Shown in pieces: positions 5,293-11,892 of a stretch of 15,447 nucleotides of DNA. Made by a program: the position numbers and the translations under genes. The stretch is taken from assembly GCA_900551135.1 (NCBI GenBank), contig URUX01000046.1:1-15447 (forward strand), written 5' to 3'. The stretch's first letter is position 1. Each line of letters begins with the position of its first letter. The stretch is from an uncultured Clostridium sp. (GTDB lineage: Bacteria; Bacillota; Clostridia; Lachnospirales; Lachnospiraceae). Under the pieces are notes generated by a model that saw only the letters and a program-made list of their open reading frames with translations, was not told the DNA's origin and did no database searches.

Positions 5293-6492
5293 TTATTTGG
5301 TATAGTTATCAAAATATCCCTGAACATAAATAATCGGGGTTCCCTTATCGCCGCTTCCGGAAGTCAGGTCAGCTAAAGAACCGATTAAATCGGTAAGCTG
5401 TCTCGGAGTAGTCCCCTGGGTTACCATGGTACCCTTTAAGCTGGATGCCTTGTCATCCTTATCCTTAATGTAACCCTTGATAGCTTCTTTTAACTGTTCG
5501 CCAGACAAGTCTGCAAAGTCATTGTCTGCCAGATATTTTAATTTTACTTCGTTCGGAGTTCCTTCAAGACCTGCAGTATATGCCGGAGATACTACCGGAT
5601 CTGCCAGTTCCCAAATCTTTCCTACTGGATCTTTAAATGCTCCATCGCCATAAATCATAACTTCAACCTGCTTTCCGGTCTTTTCTACAATCATGGAATG
5701 GATTCTGTCTACCATTTCCTGGCAGTGAATCGGGAACAGTTTTACACTGTCCTCAGTAGCTTTATTAGAGCCTAATAAGCCATAGCGATCATTATATCCG
5801 CTGCCATTGATGCTGGCTGTCATAATATCGTCCAGGCCGTATACTTTTTTAGCTCCATTAGCCTTTAAAATTCTCTTTGTACGCTGACGCGTATGAATAT
5901 CGCAGGTTAAAATGCTGTCTGTGTAATTTAAAATAGCCTTTGGATTGTTTGCAAATACAATCTCTACCTCAGCGCCTGCATCCTGAATCAACTGCTTATA
6001 ATACTCTACATAGTCTACGCCTGTAAAGTAATGCTTCTGATAGCCAAATAACTCTCTGTATTTTTCTTCGGTCAGCACATCGCTCCAGGGATTTACTCCC
6101 TTTTCATCTAATAAATCCAAATCAATCAGATGATTGCCCACTTCATCGGAAGGGTAGCTAAGCATCAGGACAACTTTCTTACAGCCCATTGCAATGCCTT
6201 TTAAGCAAATCGCAAAACGATTCCGGCTTAAAATGGGGAACAAAACGCCAACTGTATCATCGCCAAACTTGCCCTTCACATCCTCTGCAATCTGAGCTGT
6301 GGTAGCGTAGTTTCCCTGGGCTCTTGCAACGACTGCCTCTGTAACGGCAATGACATCCTTGTCCCGGATCTCAAAATGCTCGCCCTCAGCGGCTGCCAAA
6401 ACAGAATCTACTACAATCTTTGCTAAATCATCGCCCTGACGGATAATCGGGGCTCTTACACCGCGTGATACGGTACCAACCATACGGTCCAT
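5293..6492 (-). CDS. CofE-like protein (coenzyme F420:L-glutamate ligase family), function unknown
   Basis: A 399-residue protein. Residues 11-60 (GVRAPIIRQGDDLAKIVVDS, then IRDKDVIAVTEAVVARAQG) match the start of the F420-0:gamma-glutamyl ligase (CofE) family. The segment GDGAFKDPVG (282-291) resembles the metal and nucleotide region of CofE. Between and after these are long segments unlike CofE, so it is clearly larger than the roughly 250-residue methanogen enzyme. Databases often name such clostridial proteins F420 ligases, but these bacteria are not known to make F420, so the real substrate is open. The start ATG has GGGAG about 7 nt upstream. It is monocistronic, with its own promoter and terminator. 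The family is fairly secure; the function is not. Confidence 0.75.
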   Translation of the reverse strand: MDRMVGTVSRGVRAPIIRQGDDLAKIVVDSVLAAAEGEHFEIRDKDVIAVTEAVVARAQGNYATTAQIAEDVKGKFGDDTVGVLFPILSRNRFAICLKGIAMGCKKVVLMLSYPSDEVGNHLIDLDLLDEKGVNPWSDVLTEEKYRELFGYQKHYFTGVDYVEYYKQLIQDAGAEVEIVFANNPKAILNYTDSILTCDIHTRQRTKRILKANGAKKVYGLDDIMTASINGSGYNDRYGLLGSNKATEDSVKLFPIHCQEMVDRIHSMIVEKTGKQVEVMIYGDGAFKDPVGKIWELADPVVSPAYTAGLEGTPNEVKLKYLADNDFADLSGEQLKEAIKGYIKDKDDKASSLKGTMVTQGTTPRQLTDLIGSLADLTSGSGDKGTPIIYVQGYFDNYTK

Positions 6493-6540
6493 AACATTCT
6501 CCCATCTTTTCTATCGTTGATTATTTAAAACGGTTTCATT

Positions 6541-6570
6541 GGCACTAACTGCCGGTTTGCGGCAGAAGCC
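6541..6570 (-). promoter_or_regulatory. Hairpin at the 5' end of the CofE-like leader
   Basis: CUGCCG/CGGCAG (6565-6560 with 6554-6549) forms a 6-bp stem with a 5-nt loop, and GGC/GCC (6570-6568 with 6543-6541) can close it. It lies at the predicted transcript start and has no U-tract, so it is not a terminator. It could stabilise the mRNA 5' end. No known riboswitch class is recognised. Confidence 0.3.
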
Positions 6571-6576
6571 TATATT

Positions 6577-6605
6577 ATTATGCCATAACATGAAAAAGAA
6601 AGCAA
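6577..6605 (-). promoter_or_regulatory. Extended -10 promoter of the CofE-like gene
   Basis: On the minus strand TTGCTT (6605-6600), a 17-bp spacer and CATAAT (6582-6577) preceded by TGG, an extended -10. Upstream (6606-6660) is very A/T-rich with A-tracts on the minus strand, suiting an UP element. The leader of about 78 nt starts with a small hairpin (6549-6565). Confidence 0.6.
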
Positions 6606-6665
6606 GCGGTAGAAATGTAAAAACTATATTAAGATTTTTTATTTTTTTCTCTTTTTTTTCGTATG

Positions 6666-7745
6666 TCAGACTTCTTCATCCAGAAAAATACCTTGAAAAA
6701 TGTTGATTTTTTCGCACCAGAATGGCTTCTGGTTTTCTCCTGAAAAAATATCCTCAAATTTTCGGTATCCCATCAGCCATTGAATCAGCTGGCAGACAGA
6801 AGCAGAAAAAACCTCAGCGCCATCGCCGGTTTTCTCTCCATTTTCTATTTTCTCTGCATCCGCTCCCTCTTTGGTCAATTTCCAGTTCCACAGACCATTA
6901 TTCTCCGGAATCAGCGGATCTTCCGCATCCAAAATCACCTCCAGATGGTCTTCTGCAAAGGTTTTTAACGAAAACAGACTGAGAAATCTTTTTAAATTCA
7001 CAATTCTTCCCATAATGGCCGGTTGGAAAGAGGGGCTTTCCAACCACTTATCCGGGCAATAAAACAGGCGCTGTTCTTTTTCTTCCCATCCCCATACCGC
7101 CTGAATCCCTTCCAAATGGTCTTTTCCCCAATAAAACGCCACCTGTCCATCCTCGCTCGCCAGTTCTTTCATCAAGGCTTTCACATATGCCCTGTCCCGG
7201 ATACTATATACCTGAAAACGGGCGGAAAGCCATTCTTCCATAAAACAGGCTATCTGGTCAAGCTTTTGGTCATCCTCTATGAGTTTGGCAGCTGTCAGGC
7301 GGGTTTCTCTTACCCCTGCATCTGTCAGGTCTTTACACCGTCTGCTGGCTTTATCATAAATAAACCGGAACCCAAAAGGTTCATAAATGGCCTTATCAGC
7401 TGGCATCAAAAAAGTAAACGGCTCTTCCTTTTTCCAGCCGTCCTGCAGCATCCGGCACAGCAAATCTTTCATATGCCCCTTATGCCGTCTGTCTTTGTCT
7501 GTTGCCACTCCCACCACGTAATCCATTTCACAGACTTGTTCTCTCAGACGAATCCTGTATGGGTTTAAATGAACCATGGCAATAATGGCGCTGCCTTCCT
7601 CTTTTACTAATATCTGGTTTTCTTTTATTTTCTCTGTAAAATAATAGTTGTCAAATTCCTCTGAATCCTCAAAAAAGGCCTGACTCCAAAGAGCCCTGGC
7701 CTTTTCTTTTTCATCAGGTTTTAAATACCGGATTTCTTTTTCCAT
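6666..7745 (-). CDS. GNAT family N-acetyltransferase (Eis-like)
   Basis: A 359-residue acetyltransferase with an N-terminal GNAT domain. The acetyl-CoA loop is VVGVATDKDRRHKGHMKDLL (77-96), and FTFLMPADKAIYEPFGFRFI (110-129) is the typical following segment of the Eis-like GNAT group. The rest (about 140-359) would be the second GNAT-like and C-terminal parts, less conserved to the eye. Eis-like enzymes transfer acetyl groups to amines; the substrate here is unknown. The start lies 25 bp inside the upstream DUF2156 gene, with GGAG upstream of the ATG, so the two are translationally coupled. No clear terminator follows; downstream is an A-rich stretch. Confidence 0.85.
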   Translation of the reverse strand: MEKEIRYLKPDEKEKARALWSQAFFEDSEEFDNYYFTEKIKENQILVKEEGSAIIAMVHLNPYRIRLREQVCEMDYVVGVATDKDRRHKGHMKDLLCRMLQDGWKKEEPFTFLMPADKAIYEPFGFRFIYDKASRRCKDLTDAGVRETRLTAAKLIEDDQKLDQIACFMEEWLSARFQVYSIRDRAYVKALMKELASEDGQVAFYWGKDHLEGIQAVWGWEEKEQRLFYCPDKWLESPSFQPAIMGRIVNLKRFLSLFSLKTFAEDHLEVILDAEDPLIPENNGLWNWKLTKEGADAEKIENGEKTGDGAEVFSASVCQLIQWLMGYRKFEDIFSGENQKPFWCEKINIFQGIFLDEEV

Positions 7746-8653
7746 TTTTGCTCCACCATAAATTTTCTTGCAAAACCAATGGGATTGTAACTCATTTTAG
7801 ACTTTCGCAGGCCTGGAAGTCCTACGTCATCCTCGCGGTTTACCAAAACTGCTTCCGGAAATTCATGGATTAAAAACTGCTGGTTAATAAATTGATACAG
7901 CCCATTAAACTGGGAATTGGCCTTTTCAATATGAATCACAGCCATTTTTTCTCTCTCATTATAGCTGCCTGCAGAAAATGCCTGAAGTACTCCGTCAATA
8001 TAGACTCCCGCCATTTTAGCCGGAATATAGGAACAGTTTTTCAAAATCTCATGAATTCCCTCGATCTCTTCATCCAGATCTTCCATATCCTGTCCTGCAT
8101 TTTCCTTTGCCGCTCTCCATCTGTCTAAAAACTCCCAGACATCCTGTCTGTCTGAACAGCACAGTCTCCGGAACTCATATCGTCCCTCGTAGGCACGCAT
8201 GAAGGAATTAACATGGTTTTTCTTTTTGTGGAGTTTTCTGCCGGACAGAGTCCGCATAGCTTCACCATCATACAGGTAATCTTTTAAATCTTCTGCCTCT
8301 TCTATGAAAAACTCTTCCGGATCCAGCTGTAAATATTCCAAAGATTCCTCATCTGCCAGGTAAATCCGAAGGGGCTGCTCCAGTATCTGGTTAAAATACT
8401 CCTTCATAACTTCCAGAAGTTCTTTCATATCCGCCTGCCGGCAGGTGGGAATGGATGTATAAATCCTGCCATCCATCTCCATCTTCCAAAGCAGACCTTT
8501 ATCCTGGTAGATTGTATACTGAATACGGTAATGATCTCTCCATAAAAAACTGTCTAAAAACACGCTTTCGCAAGTCTTATCCGGCCGCAGCCCGAAAAAT
8601 GGCATTATCTTTTCAATATCATCCACGGAAACCGGCTTAAAAGTCAAATCCAT
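7721..8653 (-). CDS. DUF2156 domain protein (LPG synthase C-terminal-like acyltransferase fold)
   Basis: A 310-residue DUF2156 protein. This domain forms the C-terminal aminoacyl-transfer part of lysylphosphatidylglycerol synthases (a double GNAT fold), but here it stands alone without membrane segments. Visible family features are LSGRKLHKKKNHVNSFMR (136-153), HIEKANSQFNGLYQFINQQF (241-260) and VNREDDVGLPGLRKSKMSYN (271-290). The substrate is unknown; a transfer of an aminoacyl or acyl group is inferred from the fold. A GTG 18 nt upstream is in frame, but the ATG at 8653 has AAGGA at good spacing. It starts 48 bp after the kinase stop with no terminator between, and overlaps the GNAT gene by 25 bp. 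Confidence 0.85.
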   Translation of the reverse strand: MDLTFKPVSVDDIEKIMPFFGLRPDKTCESVFLDSFLWRDHYRIQYTIYQDKGLLWKMEMDGRIYTSIPTCRQADMKELLEVMKEYFNQILEQPLRIYLADEESLEYLQLDPEEFFIEEAEDLKDYLYDGEAMRTLSGRKLHKKKNHVNSFMRAYEGRYEFRRLCCSDRQDVWEFLDRWRAAKENAGQDMEDLDEEIEGIHEILKNCSYIPAKMAGVYIDGVLQAFSAGSYNEREKMAVIHIEKANSQFNGLYQFINQQFLIHEFPEAVLVNREDDVGLPGLRKSKMSYNPIGFARKFMVEQKWKKKSGI

Positions 8654-8701
8654 GTCTATTCCTTCCTGCACCTTCAGCCCGTCTGTCTCATAAATCCTGA
8701 T

Positions 8702-9811
8702 CTATTTGTATTTCTCTACAACTGCCTTCATCCCTGACCATTTGTTCTCCATATCTGCCACTAAAGCAAACTGGGTATGTGTACGGTCTAAGTTATGGTT
8801 TTCCCTGGATGTTCTAAAATATACATCTCCCTGCAGATAATCAGTCAGGAAACGCATTCCACATTCAAGGGTCATCAGTTTTGCACCCATTGGCAGCATA
8901 TCCATCTCTGCTTCCGTAAGACTGCCTTCACATCCCTCTAAAAATCCCTTTGTATAGATGTCAAATAATGGCAGAGATAAGGATACCTTGCTTACATCCG
9001 GTTCATCCTCTTCTGCAGTATTAGCGCCAAAACGGATGGAATCGCCATAATCAAAGATGGAAAGTCCTGGCATAATGGTATCTAAGTCAATAATGCAGAT
9101 TGCCTGTCCGGTAGCATCGTCAATCATAATGTTGTTCAGCTTGGTATCATTATGGGTAACACGCAATGGCAGTCTGCCTTCTTTCAGCATATCCATTGCC
9201 ATGCCCAGCTCGTTCTGACGATCCATTACAAACTGAATCTCTTCTTTTACGCTGGCAGCTCTTCCGCAAACGTCTTCTTCAATAGCCTTTTTAAAGGTTT
9301 CGAAGCGGACTGGTGTATTGTGGAAGTTCGGAATGGTCTCTGACAGTTCTTCTGCCGGATACTGCGCCAGTAATCTCTGGAAATGGCCAAATGCCTTGCC
9401 GCTCTGATAGAAGTCCTCTGGCTTTTCAACCAGGTTATAGCAGGTAGCGTTCTCAATAAAGATATACGCTCTCCAGAAGCCGCCTTCGCTGTCCTGATAA
9501 TATTTCTTTCCGTCTTTTGCCGGAACCAGGTTTAAAGTCTCTCTCTCTGGATCTCCGTTGTTTGCAATAATTTCTTTGCGAAGGAATTCGGTAACGCCTT
9601 CAATATTTTTCATCAGAGATACCGGATCTTTGAAAATATCGGTATTGACTCTCTGAAGGATATAACGTACTTCTTTTCCATCCTGTTCCCAAATCATTGC
9701 ATATGTAGAATTAATATGCCCGCTTCCGTAAGGTGCGCTGCTCTTGAATGTACCTTCAATCTGGAATGCCTGTGCAGCTTCTAACATTCTTTCAACGTTG
9801 TACTCTGCCAT
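8702..9811 (-). CDS. nahK: N-acetylhexosamine 1-kinase (NahK/LnpB-type)
   Basis: A 369-residue phosphotransferase of the APH/choline-kinase fold. It has GSGHINSTY (29-37) near the ATP loop, the catalytic motif VTHNDTKLNNIMID (218-231, base Asp222), and the metal-binding IDLDTIMPGLSIFDYGDSIR (241-260). The last two motifs closely resemble bifidobacterial NahK, which phosphorylates GlcNAc and GalNAc at C1 with ATP after phosphorolysis of lacto-/galacto-N-biose. The GH112 gene about 2 kb away supports this role. The start lies 3 bp after the nucleotidyltransferase stop, with GGGAGGA upstream, so the two are cotranscribed. The fold is certain; GlcNAc/GalNAc specificity is inferred from motifs and context. 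Confidence 0.88.
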   Translation of the reverse strand: MAEYNVERMLEAAQAFQIEGTFKSSAPYGSGHINSTYAMIWEQDGKEVRYILQRVNTDIFKDPVSLMKNIEGVTEFLRKEIIANNGDPERETLNLVPAKDGKKYYQDSEGGFWRAYIFIENATCYNLVEKPEDFYQSGKAFGHFQRLLAQYPAEELSETIPNFHNTPVRFETFKKAIEEDVCGRAASVKEEIQFVMDRQNELGMAMDMLKEGRLPLRVTHNDTKLNNIMIDDATGQAICIIDLDTIMPGLSIFDYGDSIRFGANTAEEDEPDVSKVSLSLPLFDIYTKGFLEGCEGSLTEAEMDMLPMGAKLMTLECGMRFLTDYLQGDVYFRTSRENHNLDRTHTQFALVADMENKWSGMKAVVEKYK

Positions 9812-9814
9812 TAC

Positions 9815-10741
9815 TTAGTCCTCCCACAATTTTTCAGAATATTTTCCTTCGTCCTTAAGGCCCTGGATTGCCTTAACTACCATTTCTTTATCCTCTTTAT
9901 AAGTAACACCGTACCACTTATCCACGCTCTTTAATACGGTAACTTCTGCTTTTCCTTCTTTTAACAGTTCGTCTACTACAAAAGGAATAAAGTATTCGCA
10001 CTTTAATGGATTTACAGGAAGACTCTTCTCTAAAAATTTAGTGAATCTCTTGTCTAATTCATCCAGATAGCTGGCAGTAAATCCCCACAGGTTCATAGAA
10101 ACCAGTGTTTCTTCCGGAAGTTCGGTCCAGGTCTGACCGTCATCCTCGGTAAACGCTGCCCCATCGCCCTTCTTCTCAATACGGGTTCTTTCTACAATGT
10201 CAGTCAGTTTGCTGTTTTCATCTACACTGCATACACCGCGGGCAACATGACCGTTTTCTGTCAGAGTATTATAAAGCTTGTAGCCTACCATAGCGTACTG
10301 ATATTTGTCATCATCTTCCTGTCTGGAAAGCTGATCGTAAATCGCCTTGAATGCGCTCTTTCCATAGTAATCATCGGCATTGATTACAGCAAACGGGCCA
10401 TCAATTAAATCCTTGCAGCACAGAAGTGCATGGCCAGTTCCCCAGGGTTTCACACGGTCTTCCGGAACCTGGAATCCAGCCGGAATTTTATCTAATTCCT
10501 GATATACGTATTCAACCTGAACATGCTTCTCCATACGCTGTCCTACAGTCTCTTTGAAATCTTTCTCAATGGCTTTTTTGATAATGAAAATCACTTTTTC
10601 AAATCCAGCCTCAACTGCATCATGAATGGAAAAATCCATAATGATATTTCCATACTGATCAATCGGATCAATCTGCTTTAACCCGCCGTAACGGCTTCCC
10701 ATTCCTGCTGCCATAACTACTAATACCGGTTTCTTTCCCAT
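9815..10741 (-). CDS. Sugar-1-phosphate nucleotidyltransferase
   Basis: A 308-residue NTP_transferase family enzyme. The nucleotide-binding signature is AAGMGSRYGGLKQ (11-23); KPWGTGHAL (98-106) binds the base and sugar, and NADDYYG (121-127) holds the catalytic metal aspartates. It would join a sugar 1-phosphate to UTP (or another NTP), releasing pyrophosphate. Beside a HexNAc 1-kinase, the likely substrate is GlcNAc/GalNAc-1-P, or Gal-1-P from the phosphorylase; the choice cannot be made from sequence alone. It is the first gene of the run continuing to nahK, DUF2156 and GNAT. The start has AAAGGAGA upstream. A TATACT -10 without a good -35 and AraC-like repeats lie in the divergent intergenic region. 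Confidence 0.88.
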   Translation of the reverse strand: MGKKPVLVVMAAGMGSRYGGLKQIDPIDQYGNIIMDFSIHDAVEAGFEKVIFIIKKAIEKDFKETVGQRMEKHVQVEYVYQELDKIPAGFQVPEDRVKPWGTGHALLCCKDLIDGPFAVINADDYYGKSAFKAIYDQLSRQEDDDKYQYAMVGYKLYNTLTENGHVARGVCSVDENSKLTDIVERTRIEKKGDGAAFTEDDGQTWTELPEETLVSMNLWGFTASYLDELDKRFTKFLEKSLPVNPLKCEYFIPFVVDELLKEGKAEVTVLKSVDKWYGVTYKEDKEMVVKAIQGLKDEGKYSEKLWED

Positions 10742-10791
10742 AAGTAACGTTCTCCTTTCAAACCCTCGTTCAAAGTTTTTCTGTTAATCCA

Positions 10792-10797
10792 AGTATA
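10792..10797 (-). promoter_or_regulatory. -10 element of the nucleotidyltransferase-nahK operon
   Basis: TATACT on the minus strand, 51 bp upstream of the start codon. The -35 position (10820-10815) reads AAGCAA, unlike TTGACA, which suggests activator dependence. The distal edge of that position overlaps the first 21-bp-spaced repeat. Confidence 0.5.
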
Positions 10798-10818
10798 GCT
10801 TAATCTCAGCAGGATTGC

Positions 10819-10850
10819 TTTGCACAAATCATTCAGATATTTGTACAATC
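10819..10850. promoter_or_regulatory. Candidate AraC-type tandem operator (21-bp spaced repeats)
   Basis: TTTGCACAAATC (10819-10830) and TTTGTACAATC (10840-10850) are direct repeats differing by one substitution and one indel. Their starts are exactly 21 bp (two helical turns) apart, as in AraC-family half sites. The first touches the -35 position of the minus-strand operon (activation). The second covers the -35 of the regulator's own promoter (autorepression). Confidence 0.6.
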
Positions 10851-10869
10851 TGTTCAAATGTGGTAAAAT
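10841..10869 (+). promoter_or_regulatory. Promoter of the first AraC regulator
   Basis: TTGTAC (10841-10846), a 17-bp spacer and TAAAAT (10864-10869), with TGG directly before it as an extended -10. Its -35 lies inside the second repeat of the candidate operator. Confidence 0.6.
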
Positions 10870-10898
10870 AACCGTAACCTGGAGAAAAGGAGACTATT

Positions 10899-11864
10899 AT
10901 GGGCTATCAGCATACTAATTTAAAAAACAGCATTGTAATCCGAAGCATTGTTTCTATCCACTATTTTGAATACATGAGCGATTTCGTTTTTCCCGGAGAG
11001 CAGCACGATTTCTGGGAACTGGTCTGCGTAGACAAGGGGGAAATCCAGGCTGCTGCCGGAAACCAGACCGTTACATTAAAACGGGGCAATATCCTGTTTC
11101 ACCAGCCCAATGAGTTCCACAACGTTGTAGCCAACGGACGAATCGCCCCCAGTCTGGTTGTAATCGCCTTTGACTGCCATTCAAAAGCCATGAGCCAGTT
11201 TGCTTCCCAGGTTCTGACTGTAAGGGAAACAGAGGCCTCCCTCCTTTCCCAGATTATTATTGAAGCACGCAACGCCTTTCAGGGCCGGTTAAACAATCCT
11301 TATCAGGAAGAACTGATCCGTCGCTCTTCCCCCTCTTTTGGTTCCGAACAGCTTATTAAAAACTACCTGGAGGAACTTTTGATACACCTGTACCGCCGTT
11401 ACTGGCCCAGCGGATCTGGCGAATCCGGGACATCTGCAGGGCTGCCGGACATTCCTCTGCCAGATATGCCTGCGGTATCCCTAAACAGTCTGGACGCCAA
11501 AAAGGAAATCTGTGCCCGAATCAAGCGCTATATGGAAGAACACCTCCATCAGCCTCTTACCATCCAGAAAATTTGCCGGGACAATCTAGTCGGAAGTTCC
11601 CAGCTTTCCCGAATGTTTCGGGAGTTTTACCAGTGCGGCATCATTGACTACTTTATTCAGATGAAAATCGAGGCAGCAAAACAGCTTATCCGCAATGACC
11701 AGATGAACTTTTCTCAGATTGCCGATCGGCTGGGATATACTTCTGTCCATTATTTTTCGCGGCAGTTTAAACGGCAGACTGGTATGACTCCCACCGAATA
11801 TTCGGAATCCATCCGGTGTCTGGCAGAAAAAAATGCTGCTGGGTGGAATTACCGAGAGCCCTGA
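10899..11864 (+). CDS. AraC family transcriptional regulator, divergent from the nahK operon
   Basis: A 321-residue AraC/XylS regulator. The N-terminal cupin sensor domain (about 15-95) has HDFWELVCVDKGEIQ and GNILFHQPNEFHNV; a linker follows (about 100-200). The C-terminal double helix-turn-helix spans about 203-305, with LTIQKICRDNLVGSSQLSRM as the first HTH and FSQIADRLGYTSVHYFSRQF (271-290) as the second, ending MTPTEYR-like. It is likely to sense a sugar, perhaps galacto-N-biose or a HexNAc. The start has AAGGAG about 8 nt upstream. The divergent position and tandem repeats between the genes suggest control of the nucleotidyltransferase-nahK operon and of itself. It could also act on GH112. 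Confidence 0.93.
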   Translation: MGYQHTNLKNSIVIRSIVSIHYFEYMSDFVFPGEQHDFWELVCVDKGEIQAAAGNQTVTLKRGNILFHQPNEFHNVVANGRIAPSLVVIAFDCHSKAMSQFASQVLTVRETEASLLSQIIIEARNAFQGRLNNPYQEELIRRSSPSFGSEQLIKNYLEELLIHLYRRYWPSGSGESGTSAGLPDIPLPDMPAVSLNSLDAKKEICARIKRYMEEHLHQPLTIQKICRDNLVGSSQLSRMFREFYQCGIIDYFIQMKIEAAKQLIRNDQMNFSQIADRLGYTSVHYFSRQFKRQTGMTPTEYSESIRCLAEKNAAGWNYREP

Positions 11865-11885
11865 CAATTGCCAGGGCTCTTTTTT
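11855..11885 (+). terminator. Intrinsic terminator of the first AraC gene
   Basis: AGAGCCCTG (11855-11863), an 8-nt loop and CAGGGCTCT (11872-11880) form a perfect 9-bp stem followed by TTTTT on the plus strand. The left arm covers the last codons and most of the TGA stop. On the minus strand, downstream of GH112, the hairpin has no following T-run. Confidence 0.9.
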
Positions 11886-11892
11886 ACCTGTA

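Noticed and set aside
7023..7568. 181-codon open frame on the plus strand
   Set aside because: It lies wholly antisense to the GNAT gene, whose protein has clear acetyltransferase motifs. The plus-strand frame has no ribosome binding site or recognisable domain.
8654..8671. GTG start 18 nt upstream for the DUF2156 gene
   Set aside because: No spaced ribosome binding site; the ATG at 8653 has AAGGA at normal distance.
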